Part shown: in pieces, positions 1 to 10,767 of the stretch | Position numbering within the stretch: the stretch's first letter is position 1 | How the letters are laid out: each line of letters begins with the position of its first letter | Source: Protula sp. h YS-2021 | Lineage: Eukaryota > Annelida > Polychaeta > Sabellida > Serpulidae | Reading direction: 5' to 3' | DNA: 64,000 nt | Assembly: GCA_949752745.1 (NCBI GenBank) | Contig: OX457026.1 | Span: 75,208,742 to 75,272,741, forward strand | The notes under the pieces: generated by a model | The model's database searches: none | Told to the model about the DNA's origin: nothing | The model's input: the letters and a program-made list of their open reading frames with translations, nothing else | Program-made: the position numbers and the translations under genes

Positions 1-540
1 ATGGTACTGGGAAGCAAAAAAAGCAATTCACGTGGCATATGAACATTGCGGAAATTTAAAATTAATTAAAACCAGCTGAATGTAGATCTTGCTTATACAT
101 ATGAACACTGCGGAAATTTAAATTATTTAAAACCAGATGAATGTAGATTCTGCATGTAAAAGTGATATGAATCGTGCATGTTTATCATCATCGTTGATTG
201 ATTTTATTATTTATTTATCTTTTTTGGGGGCGGGGCCAATTTTCACAGACCAGAGGCGCAAACTAAAGCATCAAGCCATCGTAGAGAGCACAGTCCATAA
301 CCGCGATGTAAAACTTAAGATCACTTGGAATTGGGAATTTTCGAGTCGCCAATTTGGGTAATGCTTTTCTAAAATAAAGCTAGGGAAACTAGCAAACGCC
401 TCGAAAACTCGGGGGTTTTAGTTGCTCAGTTATCTTACAGCATTTGTGAAGATTCCTGTGCTTAAAACCTCCGCTCCTACTCCCCCGCCCACAAGGAAAC
501 GAAGCAATTCTCTCAGCCCAGCCGACTTTCGTCAGTGGGC
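1..540. repeat. Left-edge repeat DNA, two-copy 62-bp tandem repeat
   Basis: A unit beginning CATATGAAC and running through GCGGAAATTTAAA and CCAG.TGAATGTAGAT occurs twice in tandem, near 36 and 98. The rest shows no gene I can support; the short open frames here resemble nothing known. An 18-bp palindrome, GGCAACACCAGTGTTGCC, lies at 538-555, followed by A-rich sequence built of AAAAAAGGAT/AAAAAAGGAC units to about 640. Similar A-rich units with a GGCAACAC motif recur near 3850-4100. Confidence 0.5.
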
Positions 541-869
541 AACACCAGTGTTGCCAAGGAGTCGTCAAGAAAAAAAAGGATAAAAAAAAGGACAAAAAAG
601 GATAAATTTGAGAAAAAAAGTATGAAAAAAAGGATAATTCATATTTTGCTGAAGATCGAGAAAACATTAATGTTAATCATACTGCATCATTTTTTTGTAA
701 TTTTCAAGGTTCGCGCTGGGTTCTCAGGAAAGTGAGTCAAAAAGGGAAAGTGTGACTCAGGCCCGAAAAACTCGGTGGGTTCCGAAAAAGTGAGTCATTT
801 CGTAAAAAATGGACAAAAACCCCGCCAACGCGAACCCTCAATTTATAATGCTCGTTTTCACAGCGATTA

Positions 870-1345
870 AAAAATATTTGCATACCTGATTGTACTTCAC
901 AAATTTATAAAGGAATCCGGTCAAATTGTGCCAAAAGAAGAGTTTTGAAAATTGGTACTAAATATTTTAAAGGCCCCCATTTAGCCAATTTTTAGCGGAT
1001 CGCCAAAAAAAAAAGTAATTTTTCAAGACAGGCCTACCTAGAGAATAAATGTTCAAAATTGGAAAGGAATCGGATCAAAATTGTGGGAGAACCATTTTGA
1101 AAATTGGCAACCGAAAAATTTTAAAAGACCCCAATTTAGCCAATATTTGGCGGATCGCCAAAAAAAAATTTTTTTAAGAGAGGCCTACCTGGAGAACATT
1201 CCATCCCATCAAAACTGAGGGAGAAGAAGCATTTCAATCTAAGTAAAAGTTTACACACGTACATACGTACATACAGACGACGGATACCCCTCTATTGATG
1301 TGATAAGACCAGCCCGACATGGTCGGCTCGTCTAAAAAAAAGGTG
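870..1345 (+). repeat. Dispersed repeat with CACACGTACATACGT tail (copy A)
   Basis: Two tandem subunits of about 150 bp share GGCGGATCGCCAAAAA and AGGCCTACCT.GAGAA (near 1031 and 1180). They are followed by AAAACTGAGGG.GAAG, then CACACGTACATACGTACATA, GACGGATACCCC and a GACC-rich end containing CCCGACATGGTCGGC. A second copy in the same orientation lies at about 62300-63290. An inverted relative lies at 39440-40215. No coding potential is seen, and the family is not recognised by name. Confidence 0.6.
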
Positions 1346-1684
1346 CGTACGTACTTTATCGAGGGACATGCAACTCAAACTGATAGAATGAAGTTATTGA
1401 AAATCATTCAAGAAATAACAAGTTTGTCCAAGGACAAAGTCCCAGCTTACGAAAAGAAATAAGGACAATGCCAGTGTGCATGAGCAAGGGAATTACCCTG
1501 AAAATTTGGGCTTCAAAAGATGAGACGGCAAAAGGCTAGCTCAATAATTAATTTAGCACCGGACCAGAACATAGACCGATAAATGCATACAAAGATTTGT
1601 TTCCCAGAAAAATGGGAAAAAATTTTTGTATCTCTGGTAGACTGGATAGTCTGCAATAGATACCTTCAAACAACGCTCGCATTT

Positions 1685-2275
1685 CGGATCAGCGCGCATA
1701 TTTATGTCTCGATGCGCGGTTCTTATTGAAACAAGTGCGCATGTTAATTTAATTTGCGCTGATGCTCGGCTCTCATTTTGGAACTGTGCACATGTTTATT
1801 TCACTTGCGTTGATGCGCGGTTCGCAATTCCGACCAGCACTCAGGCTTATTTACGTTTTGTCGATGTGTGGTTCGCATTTCGGACCAGTTTGCATGTTTA
1901 TTTAACTTGCGTTGATGATCAGTTCGAATTTCGGACCATTGCGAATGTTTATTTAACTTGCGTTGATACGCGTTCGAATTTCGGACCAGTGCGCATGTTT
2001 ATTCAACTTGCGTTGATTAGCAGTTCGAATTTCGGACCATTGCGCATGTTTATTTAACTTGCGTTGATGCGCGGTGCTTATTTTGGACCAGTTCGGATGT
2101 TTATTTGTCTTCCGTCGATGCGCGGTTCACATTTCGGATCAATGTGCATGTCTATTTAACTTGCATCAATGCACAGTGCTTATCTTGGACAACTGCGCAT
2201 GTTTATATAACTTGCATCGATGTCCGGTTGTTAAATCTGACCACTACGCAAGTTCATTTAACTTGTGTTTACGCG
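1685..2275. repeat. 57-bp minisatellite, about 10 degenerate copies
   Basis: A unit reading roughly TTTCGGACCAGTGCGCATG then TTTATTTAACTTGCGTTGATG then CGCGGTTCGAA repeats with a period near 57 bp. Because 57 is a multiple of three, the plus strand stays open for over 100 codons (1704-2057). It therefore looks like a protein with 19-residue repeats. There is no splice context, homologue or codon signature, so I read it as a satellite and not a gene. Confidence 0.8.
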
Positions 2276-3440
2276 CTGTAGGAGGAGATTCATTTAATTT
2301 TTTTTTCAAAAATTCCGAAAAAAAAAAATTCGAAAGTTTTACCGATTCTCTAAAAAAGTAGCAAGCCGTATGCATGACCCCTAGAAACGGCTCATATTAA
2401 AAATAAATGAACTCTGATAAAAACCGCAGGAGGAAATGCAGTTTGAATTTTTTTCTTCAAAAATTCCTTGATCGACTCAAAAAGCACAGGCCGTATTCAC
2501 GACACCCTAAGCATGCCTCAACCCCAAAATAAATGATGTCTGATCAAAACTGTAGGAGAAGATACACTTTGAGGTAGTTTCATCAAAAATTCCCCCCAAA
2601 ATCAAAAATTTCCAAGTTGAGTCAAATAGCACAAACCCTATGTTCGACCCACCTAATGATGCCTCATACAAAAAATAAATGAAATCGGATAAAAACTGTA
2701 GGAGGAAATGCATTTTGAAGTTTTTCTTCAAAAATTCCCTAAAAATACAAAAATTGTCGGATCGACTAAAAAAGGCAAGCCGTATGCTCAACCCCTTAGG
2801 GACGCCTCATATCAAAAGAAAAAAACGAAATCCGTTCAAAACTGTAGGGGGGAAATGCATTTTGAAGTTTTTTCTTCAAAAACTCCTCAAAAATACAAAA
2901 AAAAAGCACAAGCCATACGCACGATCCTTTAGAGGTGCCTCATACCAAAAATAAATGACATCGGATCAAAAATGTAGGAGGAGATACATTTTAAATTTTT
3001 TCTTCAAAAATTCGCCAAAAGTTCAAAAATCACCCGATCGACTAGAAAAGCACAAGTCGTATGCATGACCGCTTAGAGATGTCTCACACCAAAAATAAAT
3101 GACATTGACTCAAAATTGTAGGAGTAGATGCATTTTGAATTATTTTCGAGATTTTTGCTTAAAAAATTCCCAAAAAATTCAAAAATTGTCCGAGCGACTA
3201 AAAAAGCACAAGCCGTATGCACGACCCTTTAGGGGTGCCTCACATCAAAAATAAGTGACATAGGGTCAAAAATGTAGGAGGAGATAATTTTAAATTTTTT
3301 TCTTCAAAAATTCGCCAAAAATTCAAAAATCATCGGATCGACTAGAAAAGCACAAGCCATATGCATGACCCCTTAGCGATGACTCACACCAAAAATAAAT
3401 GACATCGGATCAAAATTGTAGTAGGAGATGCATTTTGAAA
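2276..3440. repeat. About 142-bp satellite array, nine copies
   Basis: The marker TGTAGGAGGAGATGCATTTT recurs with variation near 2278, 2426, 2549, 2697, 2844, 2973, 3117, 3274 and 3417. Each unit also carries TTCTTCAAAAATTC, GATCGACTAAAAAAGCACAAG, a CCGTATGCA block and AAAAATAAATGACATCGGAT. Unit length varies from about 123 to 157 bp through A-run changes. It abuts the 57-bp minisatellite directly and ends in a short (CTAA)n run at about 3460-3485. Confidence 0.8.
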
Positions 3441-3515
3441 CAAAGTTTACTAAATAAACCACTAACTAACTAACTAACTAACTAACGGACGCCATCCGCA
3501 AACCGAGAGGAATAC

Positions 3516-3542
3516 CCCAGCTTACGTGTAACGTAAGCTGGG
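3516..3542. repeat. 12-bp perfect inverted repeat with 3-nt loop
   Basis: CCCAGCTTACGT and ACGTAAGCTGGG flank GTA, directly after the (CTAA)n run that closes the satellite array. It may mark the edge of the array or of a mobile element. The half-site CCCAGCTTACG also occurs alone near 1441. Confidence 0.8.
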
Positions 3543-3555
3543 CTAAAAACTACTC

Positions 3556-3725
3556 AACATCATTTAGAATACTGGATATTTTACAGTGTGATAAGACATT
3601 GAATAAGTTTACAGAATATATGTTTCAATTCCATTAAAAAAACATCATTTAGAATACTGGATATTTTACAGTGTGATAAGACACTGAATACGTTTACAGA
3701 ATATATGTTTCAATTCCATGAAAAA
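3556..3725. repeat. Perfectly adjacent 85-bp direct duplication
   Basis: The unit starting AACATCATTTAGAATACTGG at 3556 is repeated from 3641 with only a few substitutions. Both copies end in CAATTCCAT followed by an A-run. The low divergence suggests a recent tandem duplication. No gene lies in it. Confidence 0.85.
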
Positions 3726-4560
3726 AAATACCCTTTCTCTACAGATGTATTGATTTTAACAACAGACGCTGCAAAAAAGTTGGAAATTACCTATATATAC
3801 AGTGTAAGAGCGGTTAATATTATGGCCTAATAATGACTAGGGTGAGAAAAAATCATAGCAGAAAAAAAACATATAACTAATTAGAAAAAAATTATATTTT
3901 AAACGAAAAAAGAAAATGAAAAAAAAAAGTACCAAAATAAAAAAAAGGATGAAAAGCGAAAAAAAAAGGATTAAAAAAAGGATGAAAATTAACAAAAAGT
4001 ATAAAAAAAAGTATTTAAGGATAAAAAAAGGATAAAATCGGGCTTTTTCAAAAAAAAGGATAATGCTTTTAAAAAAGGATGATGTGGCAACACTGCAACA
4101 CCCATCACTTGTGGGCTATCCGCCGTATGTGTCTAAACATCTTTTCAAAATGCTACTGTTCCGTTGTTTTGAAATTTGTCAGGAATGTTCCCTTGGAAGT
4201 CCTCCAGACAGTGTGTTCTGCATTAATACGTCTGTTATTGGCTCAGACTTGTACGCTAAAAGATAATCATTCCGGGTTTAAAATCACCGATAATCATCAA
4301 GAATCATCTATGTTTACGGGCACATTGCAAACCGATCGGAAAGGAATTATCTGAAAAATCGTTATTTAAAAACTTTCTCTCCTTTCTTTCTTGTAAATAC
4401 TGGCAACATCGGTCGGCTTTATGAAACGCACGCAATACCCTTCGTCCCACAGATCCGATCGGATTACTTCTGATAGAACAAGTTGCCCATGAGAATTTAT
4501 ACCAAATCTATATTTTGTAAACACTAAACACTGGTAAGATTCTACTTTCACCTATGAAAT
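3726..4560. other. A-rich stretch, no gene recognised
   Basis: From 3850 to 4075 the plus strand is composed of AAAAAAGGAT and AAAAAAGTA-like units. Beyond it, short open frames on both strands (4063-4354 plus, 4366-4551 minus) match no family I know and have no clear splice partners. They could not be tied to the neighbouring pyruvate kinase exons. Confidence 0.4.
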
Positions 4561-4633
4561 ATTTTCGTTTTCAGCTGGGCATAACGTCCAAAAACATCCT
4601 TGTCAAACTAGACTACGTCTCGAGGAGTTCGTC

Positions 4634-4972
4634 TATCCCCCGTGGGCGATATGGTGTGTGTAAGGCTGTGGAAGGATAGGTAGACGTAGTGTCTAACATT
4701 TAAACGAATCAATCCATTAACCAGTAGGCGCGTGAGACTGCCGTAGGTACGCTAAGTACACCGATTTTGAAAAATCCGCCATTTTGTCAATTTAAGTCCC
4801 ATCCGGAAAATTCTTGGTCACTGCACTGCGAAAGGGTCCAGAGAAGCCGTGTACAAAATTTGAAACGAATCCATCTACTAATGTGGTCTGTAGGCGCGTG
4901 AGACTGAAGCGTGACTGACAGACAGACAGACCGAAAAGTTCAAAACTATATCCCTCCGTTCCACGGGGGATA
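4634..4972. mobile_element. 339-bp element with 12-bp inverted ends
   Basis: TATCCCCCGTGG at 4634-4645 is the exact reverse complement of CCACGGGGGATA at 4961-4972. Between them the motif AGGCGCGTGAGACTG occurs twice (near 4728 and 4891), each after CGAATC and CCAT, and a TGACAGACAGACAGACCG block precedes the right end. I see no coding sequence and no obvious target-site duplication. It may be a MITE-like or SINE-like non-autonomous element. Confidence 0.55.
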
Positions 4973-5082
4973 ATTTCGGCCCGAAATTGACAGACTTCCG
5001 TCAACTGACGGAAGAAAACGACACCTGTTCATATGTGCCGCACAGGAAGTTCATCAGCTAGTGTGTACGAAAAGTTCATTAC

Positions 5083-6304
5083 CTCATGTGTGCCATGTGA
5101 GAAGTTCATTCTGGCGATGTTCATACCAGCCTCCATCATGTGCTTCAGCATTTCCACGGAACGACTAACGGGTCCTATAAGCACCAAAAAAAGTCAGTTC
5201 CTATGCTGACCACGTATACTCGTATTATCCCTGGGGATATAAATAACACAACATCACACAGTTCCTACATCAAGAACCATGCAATGTCAACACCAACATA
5301 GACGATTCATGTTAAAAAATAAAACTGCACTTTCTACACTTCAAGTTTCGAATGGAAGAAAGCAAAACAAACGAATTTTTAGCAGCATAAGACAGGTTAC
5401 ATGGTATCGATTTTTCCGGATCCGGGGACAAATTGCTTGTACCAACCGTAAGGTTCACGGTTCTAATTTCGCCCAGTCAGAAAGTAATTTAATAAACTTG
5501 GAAACAACACCGTTCCCTGTCTGAGTAGTTACTAAACCTCAAATTTAAATAATGGACTTTAAGGACAAAGCGATGACGTCACATGTGTAAACTAACTTGA
5601 CTTCGTATAAACAAAACGTTCACATTTAGATGTTGAAGACAAAACGTATTCAAAATCTTTCAAAATCATGAAACACATCTAGAATCCAAATTTCAAATCC
5701 ATACGTTCTGCATTAATTATACACAGACCTATGGTGCAAATGATTCCGGACATGCGGTGCACATGTGGCGTCGAGTCGATGTCCAGCTGGCACATTGATT
5801 CCAGGTGTGATGCGGCATAGGCCGACGCCAGCTGCTGCTCCGTCGACCCAATGGTCGTACTCTGGCCACTCCATCCCTGCAGCATACATAGAAACGACTC
5901 TGTTGGCAATAGGAAGGCAAAACAGGGAGGAGTGATACGTTTGAAAACAAAAGCATTATCTAAAATCTGTCGAGTGGAATATATAACCAACAGACGTCGC
6001 AAATTCATGCAAACTTTTTTTTGTGCCAAGCAGTGAGAGACTTCCGCCTTTTGAAATGGTATATGAACTGCATTTTATATGATTAAGTTAATTTTCACCA
6101 AGAACCCTTTTCAAAATGTGTTAACCTAGTTCGTACTGAAGCAATAACCTTACCTAAGTTACACACAGAACACACTATAACGTTTGGTGTGTTTTATCAA
6201 ACAGCAATCAATAAGTTCTAATGATTTGTTCTTGCTTAATCGCGCAAAGGCATTTGTACGCACTGCTGTTTCCTTACCAGTTTGACTGCTAGAAGCTGTG
6301 CCAT
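5083..6304 (-). CDS. PKM: Pyruvate kinase, N-terminal three coding exons (gene incomplete in window)
   Basis: Pyruvate kinase makes pyruvate and ATP from phosphoenolpyruvate and ADP in cytosolic glycolysis. Three minus-strand coding exons join in phase: 6304-6278 (MAQLLAVKL), 5876-5729 and 5174-5083, each bounded by AG acceptors and GT donors. The joined product ends with the family signature: CQLDIDST, then [15 protein letters not shown], then [16 protein letters not shown], which is the start of the (beta/alpha)8 barrel, including the conserved RxNFSHG segment. The ATG at 6302-6304 gives an N-terminus of normal length for the family. After the donor at 5082 I find no later exon (nothing resembling the DTKGPEIRTG segment) down to position 1. 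The gene therefore continues off the left edge across a long intron, or is a truncated copy. Family assignment is strong; intactness is unknown. Confidence 0.85.
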
Positions 6305-6540
6305 TGTGATGAACCTCCTCTGTACGCCTCAGTATCTAAGAAATAAACGAACAATTCACAAACTATTCGTTTAATACCACATTTTTTTAATGTGTGAAAG
6401 ACTTCGTTGTTCGAAACACATGCTAAGTCTAGAGGTTTTCTTACCGAAGCCGCTATTCGTCACACCAGAACTGAGGCCTAACCACACTCGCCTGTTTCTC
6501 AACAGGCTCGTCGACCCGGTGTCAACCAATCAAAAAACAG
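6278..6540 (-). promoter_or_regulatory. Pyruvate kinase 5' UTR exons and probable promoter side
   Basis: The first coding exon extends upstream as UTR to an acceptor (TTATTTCTTAG before 6335). A good donor (GGCTTCG then GTAAGAAAAC) ends a non-coding exon at 6445, so a 5' UTR exon of unknown start, perhaps near 6530, is likely. I see no TATA box. Transcription would run toward lower coordinates, divergent from Mi-2. Confidence 0.45.
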
Positions 6541-7060
6541 AATAAGGTCTGCCATATCGCGGATTCTCTTTGCAAGACATTAATCGTGGATTTTCTTTGC
6601 AAGACATTATCTTTGCAAAGTTTAAGCAAGTGTACAAAGAGGTGTATACTCCCAAGAAATTTCGCTGTTTTCCCTGTTGACCTAACAGGTGTAATTTGGC
6701 TCACGTACAGGTATTTAACTCGATTACATCACCGAATTTCAGCACATTACAAATAACTCGAATTGCATGTTTTCGCAGGATAACTGGCTGCAATTTAGTT
6801 TTATGAGTATCAGCTTACATTGCACAATAATAAGCAAAACTAGAGCGGTAAGGGCAAACAAAATACAAGAGTACAGGCTTATATTACTCGCTTTCAATCG
6901 CCACCTATTTAGATTCTTGTTTTTGTAAACAACAACAGATGTCTCACGGACTAAACCCATATATCCCCAATAACCATTTTTATTTTTTTTCTTATTACTA
7001 AAATAAATGATTCATTTCTGCAAAATAATCTCAACTCATTGTCAAAAATTCGAAAATAAA
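6541..7060. other. Stretch without recognised gene
   Basis: A short direct repeat containing TTTGCAAGACATTA and TCGCGGATTTTCTTTG-like blocks occurs at about 6555-6615. Otherwise this is unremarkable AT-rich sequence upstream of the pyruvate kinase 5' UTR exon. Confidence 0.4.
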
Positions 7061-7064
7061 CAAA

Positions 7065-7410
7065 ACAAGATGGTGGTCACTAAATCAGATTTTACTGTAC
7101 GTCATTTTTTATCCCAGTCGGGAAGGTGGCCGCTAAAACGGGTTTTACTGTGCGTCCTGTGTATCTGGATCTACTAGTCACCACAGCAGTTTTACAGTAC
7201 GTTAAATTTTTGTCCGGGTCTGGAAGTCCGTCAAAACAAGCACGTTTTACCGCACGTCTTTTCTCCGACTCTGAATCACGACAAAGAGATTTTACTTTGC
7301 ATCTCTTTATCCGGGTCTTGAAAGTGGTCGTTACAAAGTGGTCGCTTTTACAGCAGTCTTTTTATTTATCCGGGTCTGTATGGTGCTTGCTACGTCACCA
7401 ATTCCCTATT
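7065..7410. repeat. Degenerate ~60-bp tandem array (TTTTACTGTACGTC units)
   Basis: Blocks resembling GGTCGCTAAAACGGGTTTTACTGTACGTC, split by TTTATCCGGGTCTGGAA, recur about five or six times with heavy divergence. The reading frame 7126-7473 is a by-product of the array. It ends in a T-run near 7424-7440. Confidence 0.55.
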
Positions 7411-7539
7411 TCATTGGTGGTTTTTTTTTTTTTTTTTTTGCTGACCATCATGCCCCCCACTCATCTTATATAGGAACGACTCTCAACGCAATCCTAATCT
7501 TTTTAACAAAAGGTTACGGGTAAACACTGGAAATGGGCC

Positions 7540-8095
7540 TTTATATTGAAAACAGTTACAGATAGAGCGATTTTGAGGTCATTTTCGACCCATTGGACCT
7601 AAAAACGATAGGTAAGAGGTACCTCTTACGGCCGTGGTAAAAGTCAAAAACCGGAAATGGACCATTATCCCGAAAACGGTTAGATACATAGCGGTTTTGG
7701 GCTTATTTTCGACCCTTTGGGCCTAAAAGGTGATATGTAAGAGGTATCTCGGTGACCTTGACCTTCTGGGCCATGGTCAATGTCCCTTTGGGCGTAAAAG
7801 ATGATATGTAAGAGATATCTCGGTGACCTTCACCTCCTCGGCCATGGTCAATGTCAAAGACCGGAAGTGGGCCATTATCTCAAAAACGGTTAGCGAAAGA
7901 GCGATTTTGAGCGTGTTTGGAAGCTTTGGGCCTAAAAAACGATATGTAAGAGGTACCTCGGTGACCTTGACCTCCTCGGACTTGGTCAATGTTAAAGCCG
8001 AAAGTGGGCCATTGTCTCGAAAAAGGTTTAGAGACAGAGTGATTCTGAGCTTATTTTCGACCCTTTGGGCGCAAAAGACGGCATTTAAGAGCTTA
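7540..8095. repeat. ~150-bp tandem array with GTGACCTTGACC motifs
   Basis: About four units share GACCCTTTGGGCCTAAAA, GATATGTAAGAGGTA.CTCGG, TGACCTTGACCTCCT, GGCCATGGTCAATGTCAAA and CCGGAAGTGGGCCATTATC. The 46.1-48.3 kb repeats use a similar vocabulary (TGACCTTGACC, CTTCCGGTTTGGGG), but I cannot show common descent by eye. No gene is present. Confidence 0.7.
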
Positions 8096-8640
8096 ATAAT
8101 TTAGAATCGTATTTTTTGTAACCCCAAAGTGTAATTTTCGCTACATGGTAGCGAAAAAGGTCTAGTATATAAACATATTTATGGTACTTCGCATTTGTCG
8201 GAAGAATAACATCATGTAAGTTATTTTAAGCATACTCTGAGAAAAACTTATTTAAGTCAAACCAAACATGTAGTTTTCCCAGTTCTTCACTCATACGTCT
8301 ACACATACGCTCACTCACAATAGCTCGAAGAAGCGGCTCGCTATTGGGGTATCGGCTATCGCTTCAAATCCTTGCTGTATAACGATATGCAAGGCAACTG
8401 CGCTCGCTTTGAACCACCTCTGTGGCGATGGCAAGATTCAACAACCACAGTTTTATCACTGGCACTTGCTGAGGGCCCTCAAAGTACAACAGCAATGGTA
8501 TACAACTTCTGTATTACGCTTTCTTTAGAAGAAAATGGTAAGGAAATAACCACAAATCTCCCCCAATAACTGACATTTGTTCACATATAGGGAGCACGGT
8601 TTATTACGTGAAAATGTGACAGAAAAATTTGTATTTATCT
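8096..8640. other. Stretch without recognised gene
   Basis: A 65-codon open frame at 8372-8569 with unusually balanced composition is the only candidate. It has no similarity I recognise and no clear splice partners, so I do not call it. Confidence 0.3.
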
Positions 8641-9294
8641 ACCATTTTCAAAAAGCATGGGCAAAATTAAAAGATAAATATTTTGGGCATACAGAATAAA
8701 TTTACACCTGATTCTGCACCTATCCAGTACTTCAGTATATAATTTTACAGACAATCAATAATCCCTTTGTATATATTTTTGGTCGCTTGACTTTGGTCAC
8801 ATGGGATTTAAAGCCCAGAACGTAAACGAAAATTGACACATGAGTGAAGTAGACTATTCTGCACTTCAAGGAAGAAATAAAATATACGCAGTCCATTAAA
8901 AATTGTGCCTATTTTGCAAAGAATATTTTGTGCATGAACTTTCAGTAAATGTTTGAATAATAGGGACTGGTATGAAGGGTTTGCACCTCAGAACATATCA
9001 AGTTGACCCATATTAGGGAAAAAATGGAAAGCTTCGTGGCGCTGATACATACAAAGTAATTTTAGGAGCTCAGTCAGAGGCTTATTCGTACGAGTACACA
9101 AAACGCATACCAGTAACCTAGGTTAAACAATCATCCCGGAAACTAGAGCCTCAGTAACGCAGGATCCCCAGTGAAGGAGTAAAAGTAAAATGCATGAAAA
9201 AGTTATAGGCAAAAACAAGTTATCAGTGAAACTGATGAATGTCCCCCGCCACGAATGGTCGAATCGAAAAATAATGTCGCATAAATGCATAAAT

Positions 9295-10767
9295 TTGGCG
9301 TGTATATAAGAAGACCTCTGTTCTTATATGCACGCCAACTTGTGTACAAACCGTTGTAATTGGTCATATTTGGCGAGTATATAACCCTCAAATGCTTCTT
9401 ATATACACGCCACTGTTATTATCTATATTGAAAAACTTTCCTTTACACATTCTAATAGTATTGACAGCAACTAACAAAAATCCCACTTCTTTTCAAAATC
9501 TGGCGTGTATATGATACAGCGAATCTGTAAAACCAGCGAATCTATAGATTCACTGAAAATTTCACCGAATCTGTAGATTCGCTGACTCACTTAGCGAATC
9601 GGTAGATTCGCTGAAAATTTTCAGCGAATCTACAGATTCGCTGGTTTTTCACCTTTAAAATTATACCGATTCGCTGAAATTGCCTGACCAGTCATCTTTA
9701 CCGACAGGATTACTTGTGTTGGGTGATATTTGAAATTTAATTGCTTTTATGTGACTTCTTCACTCCAGAGGTGTTTTACACACCTTTTTCTTTCTTTTTT
9801 TTTTTTTTTTGAGAATGTTATGTATTGCAATCGAAACTTTTAAAATTACACACATTTTTATTTAACTTGCTTTAAAATGCATTGTTGAAATGCGAATTTC
9901 TAGTCAAAAAATTTGCTGTCAATATTCACAAATGCTTAAATTAAGTTTCTCTCTTTGTGTTATCGTCTTTCATAAAAGTGATCACAGAAATTTTCAGCGA
10001 ATCAATAGATTCGCTGGTTTTACAGATTCGCTGTAACATATACAAGAGATCCTTCGATCTTATATACACGCCACCACAACTGTTTGTATATGTGGTATAG
10101 TTTAATATTGTCAATATGCAAACCCTTCAATTATTGTTTTCCTATACTTTAACCTATTGTGGCGAATATATAAGATCCAAATGCTTCTTATATACATGCC
10201 ACCGTTTGCTTGAATTTGATGGATTTTGTTTGGTTTCTGTTCAAAGTAAAGGCGAGTATATAAGACTGAGAAACATTTTAATTAATTGCCAAAGATTTTG
10301 GCATGTATATAACACTTAAAATGTTCTTATATACACGCCAGGGGTATTATGTACTTTGTAAAATTTTTCTTTAAGCTTCGTAATGGATATGACTTAAACT
10401 TGCAGTAATTTATTTTTTATGAAAATCTCGGTTCTTATGACCAAATGGAGCTTTATGCTCGCCCAAATACTCCACTGAACACGATAGAAATGTCGTGTGA
10501 CTGCCGCCATTATTAGAACAAATTACATTGTACTCTTAAAGGGCTAATTTTTAATAGATTATGGTAATTTAATGAGTAATTAAGGTGGATTAATACGAAA
10601 GAGTTATTTATCGTTCATAACAGTGTACAGATTGCCGTTATTGAAAAAAATCTTGAAATTATTTGAAAGTCCGTGTGTTGTTGTTCCAGAAGCAACTGTA
10701 AGACGCAATGTGATTGGTTAAAACCTGGCGTGAATAAAAGGCAGAATTCTAGTTTATATACACGCCG
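9295..10767. repeat. Cluster of GGCGTGTATATAAG palindromic hairpins
   Basis: Short hairpins with arms close to TGGCGTGTATATAAG and CTTATATACACGCCA occur at 9295-9338 (18-bp arms, one mismatch, 8-nt loop), 9371-9412, 10160-10201, 10299-10340 and 10726-10767. A half-copy lies at 10251-10264, and the same arms cap the 573-bp foldback at 9501-10073. Two loops share CAAATGCTTCTTATATAC. Most arms contain TATATAA or TATATAAG, a TATA-box-like sequence facing outward or inward. Whether these are transposon ends or functional sites is not known. Confidence 0.85.
9501..10073. mobile_element. 573-bp foldback element with nested palindromes
   Basis: The ends TGGCGTGTATAT (9501) and ATATACACGCCA (to 10073) are inverted. 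Next inside on both arms comes ACAGCGAATCTGTAAAACC followed by AGCGAATCTATAGATTC and TGAAAATTT, giving roughly 60 bp of imperfect terminal inverted repeat. The left arm carries further palindromes (9593-9612, 9622-9643). The interior is AT-rich with a T-run and no open frame. A related element with changed palindromes lies at 57.15-57.98 kb. It is probably a non-autonomous foldback transposon. Confidence 0.75.

Noticed and set aside
1704..2057. 117-codon open frame with 19-residue periodicity
   Set aside because: The period is that of the 57-bp minisatellite, a multiple of three, so the frame stays open by construction; no splice or start context.
1685..3440. Regularly spaced repeats resembling a CRISPR array
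   Set aside because: Units are contiguous satellite copies without unique spacers, and the DNA is eukaryotic.
8372..8569. Small protein-coding gene
   Set aside because: Only 65 codons with no recognised similarity and no splice signals that connect it to other frames.
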